A stretch of DNA of 64,000 nucleotides from Treponema sp. (GTDB lineage: Bacteria > Spirochaetota > Spirochaetia > Treponematales > Treponemataceae): the NCBI GenBank assembly GCA_016286535.1, contig JAEESZ010000003.1, positions 124,001 to 188,000 of the forward strand. The letters run 5' to 3'. The notes below the pieces were generated by a model. The model was not told where the DNA came from. It did not search any database and saw only the letters and a program-made list of their open reading frames with translations. Numbering within the stretch: position 1 is the stretch's first letter; every line of letters starts with the position of its first letter. The translations under genes were made by a program, and so were the position numbers. Below, one piece after another: positions 1 to 8,734 of this stretch.

Positions 1-67
1 CAAAAAGACCGGCTGCAGCCGAAAGAGAAATAATTAAGACTAAAATAGATTTTTTAAGATTTTTCAT
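1..67 (-). CDS. Start of a leftward exported protein (partial)
   Basis: Only the first 22 codons lie in the window. Reading leftward from ATG at 67 gives MKNLKKSILVLIISLSAAAG followed by LF: a basic N-terminus and a hydrophobic core ending in small residues, which is a typical signal peptide. A good ribosome binding site (GAGG, 5 nt before the ATG) supports the start. It is divergent from rsmI. The mature protein is outside the window, so its function cannot be named. Confidence 0.7.
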   Translation of the reverse strand, partial: MKNLKKSILVLIISLSAAAGLF

Positions 68-174
68 ACCTACCTCGTTATAAAAAGTATAATGGGCTTC
101 AATTTGTTACCGTTATTATAGTGATTTTTATGATTTATTGAAACAAGATATAAAAGCAGGACCAGTCTTTTTAG

Positions 175-210
175 TTGTACAATTTATTATTTTTCTTATA
201 TAATATAATC
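175..210 (+). promoter_or_regulatory. Probable promoter of rsmI, leaderless
   Basis: TTGTAC (175-180), an 18-nt spacer and TATAAT (199-204) lie directly before GTG at 211. Only 6 nt separate the -10 box from the start codon, so transcription should begin at or next to the GTG. There is no Shine-Dalgarno sequence. A second overlapping TATAAT sits at 204-209. Confidence 0.5.
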
Positions 211-918
211 GTGTCAGAACTTTACGTAATTGGAACTCCAATAGGAAATCTTGGTGATATTACTTACCGTGCTATAGAAACCTTAAAAAAGGTAGATTTT
301 GTAGCCGCAGAAGATACCCGCCATACTTTGCAGCTTTTGAATCACTTTGAAATTAAAAAGCCATTAATTTCCTGCAGAGCTCAGAACGAAAAGTTTGCCG
401 GCGAAAAGGTAGTAAAACTTTTACAGGAAGGTCATGATGTTGCTTATGCCAGCGATGCTGGAACTCCTGGAATTAGTGATCCGGGGGCTGTTTTAGTAGA
501 CCTTGTAAGAGAAGCAGGCTTTAATGTAGTACCAATTCCTGGTCCTGCTGCATTTGCCACCTTAGTCAGCGTAGCGGGAACCGGTGGGAAAACCCTTATT
601 TTTGAAGGATTTTTATCTCCTAAGCCTGGAAAAAGACGTTCCCGCCTTAAGGAACTGCTTGCTACCGGAAATGCAGTAGTAATTTATGAAAGTCCTTTCA
701 GAATTACTAAACTTCTTTCTGATATTGCCGATATTGAAGGTAACCGGCGAATAGTAGTTGGCAGAGAATTGACAAAACTGCACGAAGAAATAAGCAGCGG
801 CAGCGCATCTGAACTGGCAGCTGATTATTCTTCAAGACAATCCATAAAAGGAGAGTTTGCAGTTTTTATTTCTGGTGTAAAAAATATTAAGTTTTCTGAA
901 GAATCTACCGATATTTAG
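211..918 (+). CDS. rsmI: 16S rRNA (cytidine-1402-2'-O)-methyltransferase RsmI
   Basis: RsmI 2'-O-methylates C1402 in the decoding centre of 16S rRNA using S-adenosylmethionine. From the GTG start the protein has 235 aa, normal for a form lacking the C-terminal extension. Seen motifs: GTPIGNLGD near residues 8-16, AAEDTRHT near 32-39, SDAGTPGISDPG at 81-92, the PIPGPAA loop, and GRELTKLHEE. The frame is open upstream to a TTG at 175, but family similarity begins at SELYVIGTP just after the GTG. The GTG directly follows a -10 box, so 211 is preferred. flgM follows after 20 nt and is probably cotranscribed. Confidence 0.93.
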   Translation: MSELYVIGTPIGNLGDITYRAIETLKKVDFVAAEDTRHTLQLLNHFEIKKPLISCRAQNEKFAGEKVVKLLQEGHDVAYASDAGTPGISDPGAVLVDLVREAGFNVVPIPGPAAFATLVSVAGTGGKTLIFEGFLSPKPGKRRSRLKELLATGNAVVIYESPFRITKLLSDIADIEGNRRIVVGRELTKLHEEISSGSASELAADYSSRQSIKGEFAVFISGVKNIKFSEESTDI

Positions 919-938
919 TGTGTAGAGGGAAGGATGTT

Positions 939-1226
939 ATGATGATAAATGGTGTAAACAACGTATCTCAGGTGAACAATGTTCAGAATCTCCGCAAAAC
1001 TGAAGGTCCAGTAAAAGCTAGAGATACTTCTGATTCAATCTCAGTTTCAAAAGAAGCTAAAGAGATGGCAGAAATCTATTACATGGATAAAGTAGCAGCT
1101 GAAACCCCTGATGTTCGCGCTGATAAAATCGCAGAAATTAAAGAAAAGATTAAGGATCCTTCATACTTAAGTGATGCAACAATTAAATCTGCAGCAGATA
1201 AATTCTTGTCTGCAATTGGTCTTTAA
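939..1226 (+). CDS. flgM: Anti-sigma-28 factor FlgM
   Basis: FlgM holds the flagellar sigma factor FliA (sigma-28) inactive until the hook-basal body is complete, then is exported. The 95-aa protein has the family layout: a low-complexity Asn/Val-rich N-terminus, then DSISVSKEAKEMAE near residues 33-46, then the sigma-binding part with RADKIAEIKEKIKDPSYLSD and a terminal ADKFLSAIGL. The frame is open back to 918, but the AGGGAAGG ribosome binding site at about 925-932 points to ATG 939 (or 942). It sits just behind rsmI and ends at a strong terminator. Two sigma-28-like promoters occur 8-14 kb downstream. Confidence 0.9.
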   Translation: MMINGVNNVSQVNNVQNLRKTEGPVKARDTSDSISVSKEAKEMAEIYYMDKVAAETPDVRADKIAEIKEKIKDPSYLSDATIKSAADKFLSAIGL

Positions 1227-1250
1227 TTATAAAAGATTATTAGACTCATA

Positions 1251-1285
1251 AAAGACGGAATTACTATAATTCCGTCTTTTTTTTT
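1251..1285 (+). terminator. Rho-independent terminator after flgM
   Basis: A perfect 12-bp stem AAAGACGGAATT/AATTCCGTCTTT (1251-1262 and 1268-1279) with a 5-nt loop, running into a T tract to 1285. It separates rsmI-flgM from the following gene. Confidence 0.92.
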
Positions 1286-1315
1286 GTATAAAGTGATTAG
1301 AAAAAGGAGTGCAAA

Positions 1316-2464
1316 ATGTCAGACTTTATTTTCAGAATCAGTCCAAACATTATTTTAGGGCCTTATACAGTAAGCCGCCTGGGTGCCCACGTTAGTGAAT
1401 GGGGCAGCCGTTTTATGGTAATAATGGATCCGATTCTGGGAGAAGCAAAATCATCAGAAAAAATATTACAGGCACTTGCAGACAGAAAAATTGACTGCTT
1501 TGTTTTTTCTGAATTAACAGAAGGAACTTCAACAAAAACCATCGAAAGAGCCTTAGCTCTTGCAAAAGAAGGACACGTACATGGAATAATCTGCTGCGGT
1601 GGCGAAAAAGCAATGAACATTGGCCGTGCAGTAGCAGCTTTTTATAACGAAATCCATCCTTTCTATTCTTTTGTAGACGGAGCCTTACCAAACACAAGTC
1701 CCCTTCCCTGCTTTTGTATTCCAACAACCTACAGAACACCATTTGTATTCACAAGCGAAATTCCAATTACAGATGCCAGAAGCCATCAGTTAAAGTTCTT
1801 AAAGGTTCAGAACTCAGTTTGTAAATTACTTTTAATAGACCCTAATCTGACCCTTTCTTTAACAGATAACCAGAAGGCAACTCTTTCTATAGAATTAATA
1901 GGCATGGCTATAGAAGCTTATCTTTCGCAAAAGGCAAACTTCTTCAGCGACACCTTTGTAGAAAAGGGACTTGAGATTCTTTCTTATGCTCTGGATGGCT
2001 CTCCATCGCTGGATATTACAACTCCGGAAGAAATTCTTCTTGCCCAGGCAGGCAGTATGATTTCTCTTGCTTCAGCATCATCTTCTTTAGGAATGGGTTC
2101 TTTACTTTCGCTTACAATTTATTCCCGCTATAAAATTAATAAATCTCTGGCTGCATCAATTCTTTTGCCATATGCACTGGAAGATGCTGCAAAATATAAG
2201 GCCGCAAGATTTGAAAAACCAGCTCATCTGCTTAGAGCCTGCGAAGAAGATGTAAAAGGTGAAGATGCAGCAAAAGCCTTAATTGAATATGTAAGACAAA
2301 AGATAGCTCTTGCAAATCTTCCTACCCGCTTAAAGGATTTAAAACTTACAATCGAGCAGCTTTCTCTTGCAATAGAGGACGTAAGTCAGGTAGATTTAGT
2401 AAACAGCCTGCCCCGCAGCATGACTACGGACGATCTGTTTGACTTTATTAAAGTCGCATACTAA
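1316..2464 (+). CDS. Iron-containing alcohol dehydrogenase-like protein, metal site degenerate
   Basis: The 382-aa protein has the length and layout of the Fe-ADH family: a Rossmann-like N-terminal half with IICCGGEKAMNIGRAVA near residues 91-107 (in place of GGGSxxDxAK), CIPTTYRTPFVFTSE near 134-148, and an all-helical C-terminal half. In family members the metal is held by D-x3-H in a DALxHAIEAY motif and by two later histidines. Here that motif reads ELIGMAIEAY (193-202), and the later region (about 255-285) has no histidine at the expected places. It is therefore likely inactive as a metal-dependent dehydrogenase, or has another role. The start is supported by AAAGGAG 7 nt upstream. A TrmH-type methyltransferase follows after 23 nt. 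Confidence 0.7.
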   Translation: MSDFIFRISPNIILGPYTVSRLGAHVSEWGSRFMVIMDPILGEAKSSEKILQALADRKIDCFVFSELTEGTSTKTIERALALAKEGHVHGIICCGGEKAMNIGRAVAAFYNEIHPFYSFVDGALPNTSPLPCFCIPTTYRTPFVFTSEIPITDARSHQLKFLKVQNSVCKLLLIDPNLTLSLTDNQKATLSIELIGMAIEAYLSQKANFFSDTFVEKGLEILSYALDGSPSLDITTPEEILLAQAGSMISLASASSSLGMGSLLSLTIYSRYKINKSLAASILLPYALEDAAKYKAARFEKPAHLLRACEEDVKGEDAAKALIEYVRQKIALANLPTRLKDLKLTIEQLSLAIEDVSQVDLVNSLPRSMTTDDLFDFIKVAY

Positions 2465-2487
2465 AAACATTAATTACAAGGCATAAT

Positions 2488-3315
2488 ATGATAGATCCTG
2501 GAAACCTTTTTCATCTGGAAGGCGGACAAAAACGCCGAAAACTTGCATTAACCTTTGGAGCACTGGAAAGAGATATACTTGGAATTGCAGAAAAAGGGAC
2601 GGAATATTCTTTTAAAGATTTAAGCCGCCAGGAATATACAAAGCAAATTGCAAGAGTCTTATTAAAGGACCCAAAATTAAGCGAAGAGGCTGCAAAAGAA
2701 ATTGATCAGCTTATTCACGCAGAGCCCTTTGACGAGCTGCGCCTCTGCAATGTAGCAAGAAATCATCTTCTGGCAATAATTGGAACCTTTCCTGCCGAAT
2801 GGGACCTGGTTATTGCCCCTCACGCAAATCCAAATGACGAAAATGGTCTGGTCCGCCAGAGAAGTTTTTTTCCGGGCACTGCAGTTTATGCAGAAGATAT
2901 CCGCTCCCCTTTTAATTTAGGTTCAATTTTCCGTTCCGCAGAAGCCATGGGAGCAGAAAAAGTTTATATTTCTCCTTTCTGTACAGATCCCCAGCAGCCT
3001 AGAGCAATAAGAAGCGGAATGGGCTGTATAGAAACCATGGGCTACACAAGATGCAGCCTAAACGAACTGCCTGAGGATCTTCCGGTATTTGCCCTTGAAA
3101 CAGGCGGAACAGATATTAATGAGTTTAAATTTCCAAAGCAGGGAATCTGTATAATCGGTTCAGAAGAACTAGGCGTAAGTCCCCAGGCTCTGGCTAGAGC
3201 AAGTTACGGCCGGGTCACAATTCCTATGAAAGGTTTAAAGGCATCGCTGAATGTTGGAGTCGCCTTTGGAATCCTTATGCAAAAATGGGTAGAAAGTCTA
3301 TCTTCAGAAAAATAA
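2488..3315 (+). CDS. TrmH/SpoU-family RNA 2'-O-methyltransferase
   Basis: A SPOUT-fold SAM-dependent RNA ribose methyltransferase of 275 aa. The three SpoU motifs are present: DIRSPFNLGSIFRSAEAMG (137-155), GICIIGSEELGVS (219-231) and VTIPMKGLKASLNVGVAFGI (243-262). The N-terminal 130 residues form a separate helical region not typical of TrmH itself, so the substrate (tRNA or rRNA position) cannot be assigned. It is probably cotranscribed with the upstream Fe-ADH-like gene. Its last 12 nt overlap the 3' end of the convergent HDOD gene. Confidence 0.82.
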   Translation: MIDPGNLFHLEGGQKRRKLALTFGALERDILGIAEKGTEYSFKDLSRQEYTKQIARVLLKDPKLSEEAAKEIDQLIHAEPFDELRLCNVARNHLLAIIGTFPAEWDLVIAPHANPNDENGLVRQRSFFPGTAVYAEDIRSPFNLGSIFRSAEAMGAEKVYISPFCTDPQQPRAIRSGMGCIETMGYTRCSLNELPEDLPVFALETGGTDINEFKFPKQGICIIGSEELGVSPQALARASYGRVTIPMKGLKASLNVGVAFGILMQKWVESLSSEK

Positions 3316-4788
3316 CCCTTTTTTCTTCAGCTCGTCCAGGATATGTGTAAACTGCACTTCTGCAGTAATATTGAATTCCTTCAGGATTTCCTTATCTAAC
3401 TGATAAAATTCAATTCTTCCTTCGTCATAACACTGCAGCATTTCTGCAAAATAAATAACTTTATGATTGGCAAGATTATCCAAATCTATAGATTCTGTGT
3501 TGTTCCAGAAACCAAAAACGGAGCTGACGATGGAAGGGAAGCCTTCTTTTTTAGCAAAAACCATTCCAATGTAATCTGCGGTAATTCCCCTGTAGAAAAT
3601 ATCCTTAATCTGCTGGGCAACATCATAGTTCTTTAATAAATCATCAACATACTGAATCTGCTCCGGAGTTGCAGTCTTTATCATAACAAGGCCAATACTG
3701 TTCAAAAGACCAAGAGTATAAAGACTTTCAGGAGACAGGGCCCCCGGCAAAGGAAAATTCTTTGCAATATTGTAGGCATAATAAGCAACATTTCTTGAAT
3801 GATCAAAATACTTTTTTGTATCTTCTGTCGTATTTATTACACTTACATCAGGATTATCAAGAGAAAAGATTTCCCGAAGTTCGCCATCCGTAAAGGTATT
3901 AAAAACTTCTAAAAGATTTAAATTAGTATCCATTTTATGAAGGGATTTTTTCAGCATAAGCATGGAAAGAATTAAATCTTTAGAAATATAATCATAAAAA
4001 GCGTTACGGTCTAATTCAGGGCTGTTTACAAATTTCTGAGCCTTACTAAAATGCTCCTGCAAACATGGATAGGTATTCTGCAGCTTTACATACTGGTAAC
4101 TGAGCATTTCTATGCCGCCAAAAATTTTCCAGTTGCAGGGCAGAATTATTCTGGTTACAGTTTCCTTATCATCAACGAAAACCTGATAATTGTCTTTTGA
4201 AAGTCCAACCTTCTGCAGCATAAGAACGATGATGATAATACCAAAACCGGCACCTTCCGACTGGTCAAGCTCGTTCTGGAAAGCTTCCTGAACGTTTTCA
4301 AACTTTTGAACACATTCCAGTTTGCTTTGAATACGGCCGGCTTCCCGCCCGGTAAGGATTGCATTATTTCGTATTTCGATTTTAATTTTATCGCCTCTAA
4401 GCTGTAAAAGTAACTTTATGTAGAGGCCCTTTTTTTTCTGCAGTTCAAGATAATGGTCTATATTGGTAAGGGTATCTTCCTTAAAGGTTTTCATCCCCTT
4501 TTCATAATCTTCAAGATTGTTAATGTCCAGATTACGTTCTTCAAAATAAACTCTCTTTGTATTTGCTTTTTTAGCATTTGTCATCAATTCGCTTAAACAA
4601 AAATTAAGATATTCAAAAAGCTGCTCCTGACGACATTCTGTTAAAAAAGTCTTAAGAACTTCACGAATATAAGTTTCCATATTTCTGGGAAGAGTATAAG
4701 ATGTTACTATAATCGGAAGTTGTAGTTTGACTGCTTCTGCAATTTTTCTGGAATCTACTTCCATCAACTGTTCATAATCACTTTTCAT
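3304..4788 (-). CDS. HATPase-like plus HDOD domain signalling protein
   Basis: 494 aa, no signal peptide or membrane segment. The N-terminal half resembles a histidine-kinase/anti-sigma-type ATPase: an N-box-like ELMTNAKKAN (67-76) and a G-box-like EGAGFGIIIIVLML (178-191). The usual DxG of the ATP pocket is not seen; the equivalent stretch reads RNNAILTG (140-147). There is no phosphoacceptor H-box. The C-terminal half (about 245-490) is HDOD-like, with a conserved DHSRNVAYYAYNIAK segment. HDOD proteins act in regulation without phosphohydrolase activity, so a regulatory role is inferred. The start at 4788 has only a weak AGG upstream, and a TACACT box 8 nt before it could make it leaderless. 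Confidence 0.65.
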   Translation of the reverse strand: MKSDYEQLMEVDSRKIAEAVKLQLPIIVTSYTLPRNMETYIREVLKTFLTECRQEQLFEYLNFCLSELMTNAKKANTKRVYFEERNLDINNLEDYEKGMKTFKEDTLTNIDHYLELQKKKGLYIKLLLQLRGDKIKIEIRNNAILTGREAGRIQSKLECVQKFENVQEAFQNELDQSEGAGFGIIIIVLMLQKVGLSKDNYQVFVDDKETVTRIILPCNWKIFGGIEMLSYQYVKLQNTYPCLQEHFSKAQKFVNSPELDRNAFYDYISKDLILSMLMLKKSLHKMDTNLNLLEVFNTFTDGELREIFSLDNPDVSVINTTEDTKKYFDHSRNVAYYAYNIAKNFPLPGALSPESLYTLGLLNSIGLVMIKTATPEQIQYVDDLLKNYDVAQQIKDIFYRGITADYIGMVFAKKEGFPSIVSSVFGFWNNTESIDLDNLANHKVIYFAEMLQCYDEGRIEFYQLDKEILKEFNITAEVQFTHILDELKKKGLFF

Positions 4789-4830
4789 TTTAACCTAGTG
4801 TAAACCATAATTTATTATTTGTAAAAATAA

Positions 4831-4859
4831 TTGTATAAAATGATGCAAAATTTTATAAT
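4831..4859 (+). promoter_or_regulatory. Sigma-70 promoter directly abutting the start codon
   Basis: TTGTAT (4831-4836), a 17-nt spacer and TATAAT (4854-4859). The ATG is at 4868, 8 nt after the -10 box, with no Shine-Dalgarno sequence between, so a leaderless or nearly leaderless mRNA is predicted. Confidence 0.6.
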
Positions 4860-4867
4860 TTTTTGTT

Positions 4868-7855
4868 ATGAAAAAAACAACAGTCTTTTTTATTATATTT
4901 TACTTCATTTTTTTCGAAATGTTTTCACAGCAGGGAATCTTATGGAATAGCGGAAAGCTTTATACAGTTTCTACCAGCTGGTTCGACATTATTTACCCTG
5001 AAGAATGTAAAGAAAGTGCAAAAATCCTCTACCAGAATGCAGACAGAATATATAAGGAAGTTGCTGATTCTTACGGACTTGAACCTTCTGTAAGAATGCC
5101 TCTTGTTTTAACTGCAAAAGTTGAACTTTTTAATGCCTATTACACAAACGGCTATTACAATCACATTGTTTTATATGATACAGCAGCCATAGATTCTCTG
5201 GAAGTTTTTTCGGAAGAATTACTTTCAACCTTCCGCCACGAAGTTACCCATGCCTTTACCTTTAACATGAAGAAAAACTTAAACTATCTTCTAGGAGAAA
5301 CCTTTGGAGATCCGATTGGATTATACGGCACTATGATAACTCCCGGCTGGGCAGAAGGGGCTGCAGTTAACAGCGAAAGCTCTTTTGGGGAAGGAAGACT
5401 TAACAGCGAATATGCAAAACATATTGTAAAACAGGCAAAAATAGAGGGAAATTTTCCTTCCTACCACGACTGTCAGGGTGCTTCGGAAGCCTACCCTGCC
5501 GCAGATTTTTATTCTTTTAATGCCGCCTTTGATCACTGGCTTATTGAAAACTTTGGGATGGAAAAATACTCGCAGATGTGGTCCTGCATGGTTAATGCAG
5601 GAGCCCTTACCCTTTCTATTGCTTTTAAAAATATCTACGGAATAAAATTAAAGGAAGCCTGGGCGGCTTTTAAGGAGGACTATCAGGTTCCTCAGCTTGC
5701 GGCAAATCCTGTGGAAGCAGGCCTTGTAAAAGATTTGTTTCTTCCTTCTGCAAAAAGCTATTCAAAATTAAACAATTACGGGGCTTCTTACACAAGCTTA
5801 AACTACACAGACAAAGGGCTTTTTTACATAGACACAGTAGCAGATGCCCTTTATTTTATTCCGCTGGAAGAAATTGAAAAAGGAAAGGCAAAAAAACTCC
5901 TTACCTTTAAAAACATTGCAGATGCCAGGGCTTCTAAAGACGGAAGATTTATTGTCCTTACCTATTACAGCCTCAACTACGCAAATATAAAAATTAAAAC
6001 TGCCATTTACGACACCAGTAAAAAAAGTCTTTTCCGACTGGACGAAACAGGAATAAAAAACGGCGCAGTTGTAAAAATTGATGATGATTACTACCTGGCA
6101 GCCCAGAAATTCCACAGTCAGAATAAGGCTCTCTGCATAAAAAAATTAATTCTAAAAAATAACCACCTGTACAAGACAGAAGAACTTGCAAAGCAGGAGC
6201 TTGGCCTGAACGAATCCATAATTTCTATATGTGGAATTGAAAAGAACGGACGCAGTTTAGCCCATGAACAAGAACTTGCGCAAGAGCAGGAAGATAAACT
6301 CCAGCAGGTCCTGGTCTTTATAAAAAAAGAGGGCTTAAACTACAGCATTCAGTTTTGTAACCTGCAGGGGAAAGTTACCTCTGCTTACAAGATTCAAGAA
6401 AAAGGCATGGTTTTAAGGGACTTAAGTTATGATTCTGGCAAAGACCAGCTTCTTTTCAGCTGCACAAGGCCTGGCAGCATGCCCCAGCTTGGAAGTCTTG
6501 AGCTGAGAAATCTTGGACCGGGAAGTCTTGAACGGGGACTCTTAAAAGTCTGGCAGGAAAATATAAGCGGGGGAATCTTTACTCCTGTTGCCGGAAAAGA
6601 AAGTCTTTTTTACACAGGAAGATTTTCTGACCAGAACCGCCTCTTAAAAAAAGACCTGCAGCAAATAGAATATACAAATCTTATTTTTGAAGAAAATGCA
6701 GAAATAAGTTCCGAAGAGCCTGACAGGGAAGACAGGAAAATCATTGAAAACCCTGAAGGTATAGAAGAAGCAGAAGAAATCGGAAAAACTTTTGAAGAAG
6801 CCTCTGAAAAATATTCTCCATGGAAATACGTCTTCCGCGGCTGCTTCATACCTTTTTCAAGCATAACTATGCCTTACCGCACAAAACTGGTATCAATAGA
6901 AGCTCCCTACTTTTTTGGAACTACCTTCATTACAAAAAATCCATGGGATGCTTCAGAAAGCAGCTTTGTAACCGGTTACTCTTTTGACAGAAAAAGTTTT
7001 GCCACAAAGTTCTCTTATTCAAACGGAACCTATACTTCGCTTTTTAAATACGCCTTCGATATTTCTGCAGAGTTCAGCAAAAAAGGTTTTGTACAAAACA
7101 AGGACACACTTACCCTGGCATCCGGCTTTAATGTTGGAAAATATTCTTCCCTGGCCTTTATTAATACAGCTTTATTTAATTATAACAAAGTCGAGAGTGA
7201 TATATATTCAAGCCTGCAAAGCCAGATTACTTTCTCTACCGTTCATTATACAAATGCAAAAAAATATGCAAAAAGCGGTATAAATCTTACCGGAATCTGT
7301 TATTACAACTACTGGGGAGGAACTGGTTCAAACAAGGCTCTTTACAAAAACGGAGGAGAAGCAGGCTTCCTTCTTACAGCCTATTGTCCTTTCCCCCTGC
7401 CTTCAAGATTTTATGCAAGCTTATTCCTGCTTCCGACCGCCGATACCGCTCTTACAGATGCGGTTTTTCCGGAATACGACATGTTCTCCTGCGGGCTTGA
7501 AAGTATTCTTTATTACAAAGATGTGCAGAAAGCGATTCCTTTTATGCCATTTCTGCTCTTAAACGATTTCCGCCTTACCTTTGATTTTTATACAGGAATC
7601 GCATATACAAGTGACCTTTACAGTCAGAACTGGAAAATCACAAAAATGGACCAGTATTTAGAAAAAATTAAAAAAGGCGAACTCAACTTCTCTTATATTC
7701 CTTACCTGAAGTTTACAATGGGCTTTACCCCAAACTTTGGCCAGCTTGCTAACAGCAGTTACAAGGAATTATTCTGCGTAAAAGTGGGAATTAAAGGTCT
7801 GGCAGAAAAAAAACCGGAACTTATAGGTGAACTCGGCATATCAATGGGTTTTTAA
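4868..7855 (+). CDS. Exported gluzincin-type metallopeptidase with predicted propeller and barrel
   Basis: 995 aa with an N-terminal signal peptide ending near FSQ (about residue 21). The zinc site is HEVTH at 124-128, with a plausible third ligand at E163 in WAEGAAV, the HExxH...E pattern of the peptidase MA clan. After about residue 280 there are repeated beta-rich segments resembling a propeller (for example YTDKGLFYIDT and ARASKDGRFIVLTYY). From about residue 680 to the C-terminal GELGISMGF, alternating aromatic strands suggest an outer-membrane beta-barrel. A surface protease anchored by its own barrel is inferred. An acidic stretch near 620-660 links the parts. It is monocistronic and convergent with SIR2. 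Confidence 0.68.
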   Translation: MKKTTVFFIIFYFIFFEMFSQQGILWNSGKLYTVSTSWFDIIYPEECKESAKILYQNADRIYKEVADSYGLEPSVRMPLVLTAKVELFNAYYTNGYYNHIVLYDTAAIDSLEVFSEELLSTFRHEVTHAFTFNMKKNLNYLLGETFGDPIGLYGTMITPGWAEGAAVNSESSFGEGRLNSEYAKHIVKQAKIEGNFPSYHDCQGASEAYPAADFYSFNAAFDHWLIENFGMEKYSQMWSCMVNAGALTLSIAFKNIYGIKLKEAWAAFKEDYQVPQLAANPVEAGLVKDLFLPSAKSYSKLNNYGASYTSLNYTDKGLFYIDTVADALYFIPLEEIEKGKAKKLLTFKNIADARASKDGRFIVLTYYSLNYANIKIKTAIYDTSKKSLFRLDETGIKNGAVVKIDDDYYLAAQKFHSQNKALCIKKLILKNNHLYKTEELAKQELGLNESIISICGIEKNGRSLAHEQELAQEQEDKLQQVLVFIKKEGLNYSIQFCNLQGKVTSAYKIQEKGMVLRDLSYDSGKDQLLFSCTRPGSMPQLGSLELRNLGPGSLERGLLKVWQENISGGIFTPVAGKESLFYTGRFSDQNRLLKKDLQQIEYTNLIFEENAEISSEEPDREDRKIIENPEGIEEAEEIGKTFEEASEKYSPWKYVFRGCFIPFSSITMPYRTKLVSIEAPYFFGTTFITKNPWDASESSFVTGYSFDRKSFATKFSYSNGTYTSLFKYAFDISAEFSKKGFVQNKDTLTLASGFNVGKYSSLAFINTALFNYNKVESDIYSSLQSQITFSTVHYTNAKKYAKSGINLTGICYYNYWGGTGSNKALYKNGGEAGFLLTAYCPFPLPSRFYASLFLLPTADTALTDAVFPEYDMFSCGLESILYYKDVQKAIPFMPFLLLNDFRLTFDFYTGIAYTSDLYSQNWKITKMDQYLEKIKKGELNFSYIPYLKFTMGFTPNFGQLANSSYKELFCVKVGIKGLAEKKPELIGELGISMGF

Positions 7856-7866
7856 GCGATATGCCG
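7834..7866. repeat. Inverted repeat between convergent genes
   Basis: CGGCATATC (7834-7842) and GATATGCCG (7858-7866) form a perfect 9-bp stem with a 15-nt loop that contains the stop codon of the metallopeptidase gene. There is no T tract on either side. It may act as a transcript-end hairpin for both converging genes. Confidence 0.55.
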
Positions 7867-7873
7867 AAGCAAA

Positions 7874-8626
7874 TCACTGGACCTTTATTTGAGAAAGCAC
7901 CTGCCCAATAGGTTCATGAATTACAAGATCTGCAATAGAATCCTGGGCAGTTGCAGATTTATTCAGTAAAACAAGCTTTTCTCCCCTGAAATAGCGGATT
8001 AAGCCCGCTGCAGGGTAAACAGAAAGGGATGTACCACCTATTATCAAGGTATCGGCGCTGGCAATATGCCGCACAGCCCCGTCAATAACATTCTGGTCCA
8101 GACCTTCCTCATACAAAACAACATCAGGCTTTACAAGTCCCCCGCATTTTGTACAGTGAGGAAGCTTATCTTCGTTATTTTCACTCTGGTCTATAAAAGT
8201 TGAATCATAAAAAGCATGACAGTCAAGACAATAATTTCTAAGGGTACTTCCGTGCAGTTCATAAACATTCTTGCTGCCGGCCATCTGATGCAGACCGTCA
8301 ATATTCTGGGTAATTACGGCCTTAAGCTTACCGCAGGCTTCAAGTTCTGCAAGTTTATAGTGGGCTGCATTAGGCTTTTTTCCCTTTGGAAGCAGTTTAG
8401 CCCTGTAAAAACGATAAAATTCCTTTGCATCAGCATAAAAAAAGGATGCACTTATAATCTGTTCAGGTGGATACTTCCATTCCTGGTTATAAAGGCCGTC
8501 TACGCTTCTAAAGTCAGGAATTCCAGATTCAGTAGACACCCCGGCCCCGCCAAAAAAGACCAGATATTTGCTTTTATCTATAATCTGCTGTAAAATTGAG
8601 ACATCATCAAAAGTATTTAAACTCAT
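7874..8626 (-). CDS. NAD-dependent protein deacylase, SIR2 family
   Basis: Sirtuins remove acyl groups from lysine using NAD+, yielding nicotinamide and O-acyl-ADP-ribose. The 250-aa protein shows the NAD-binding GGAGVSTESGIPDFRS (26-41), TQNIDGLH (106-113), the catalytic histidine in YELHGS (H125), four zinc cysteines in two C-x2-C pairs (C133/C136 and C158/C161), and GGTSLSVYPAAGLI. The usual RPxVVWFGE reads KPDVVLYEE. Length and motifs fit the bacterial short sirtuins. It is divergent from the large Ig-repeat gene. An AAGGAT element lies about 9 nt before the start. Confidence 0.92.
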   Translation of the reverse strand: MSLNTFDDVSILQQIIDKSKYLVFFGGAGVSTESGIPDFRSVDGLYNQEWKYPPEQIISASFFYADAKEFYRFYRAKLLPKGKKPNAAHYKLAELEACGKLKAVITQNIDGLHQMAGSKNVYELHGSTLRNYCLDCHAFYDSTFIDQSENNEDKLPHCTKCGGLVKPDVVLYEEGLDQNVIDGAVRHIASADTLIIGGTSLSVYPAAGLIRYFRGEKLVLLNKSATAQDSIADLVIHEPIGQVLSQIKVQ

Positions 8627-8665
8627 CAGAACTGTATCCTTATTATTTTTACTTCAAAGTTATAC

Positions 8666-8693
8666 TAATAAAATACATGTTTTATGCCGATAA
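8666..8693 (+). promoter_or_regulatory. Sigma-28 (FliA)-type promoter of the Ig-repeat gene
   Basis: GCCGATAA at 8686-8693 is an exact match to the FliA -10 consensus. Possible -35 elements are TAAT at 8666-8669 (16-nt spacer) or TAAA at 8669-8672 (13-nt spacer). The start codon is 41 nt further on, behind an AAAGGTG ribosome binding site. Confidence 0.65.
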
Positions 8694-8734
8694 GTAAATT
8701 ACTATAAATTCATTTAAAATCAAAAGGTGCCGAT

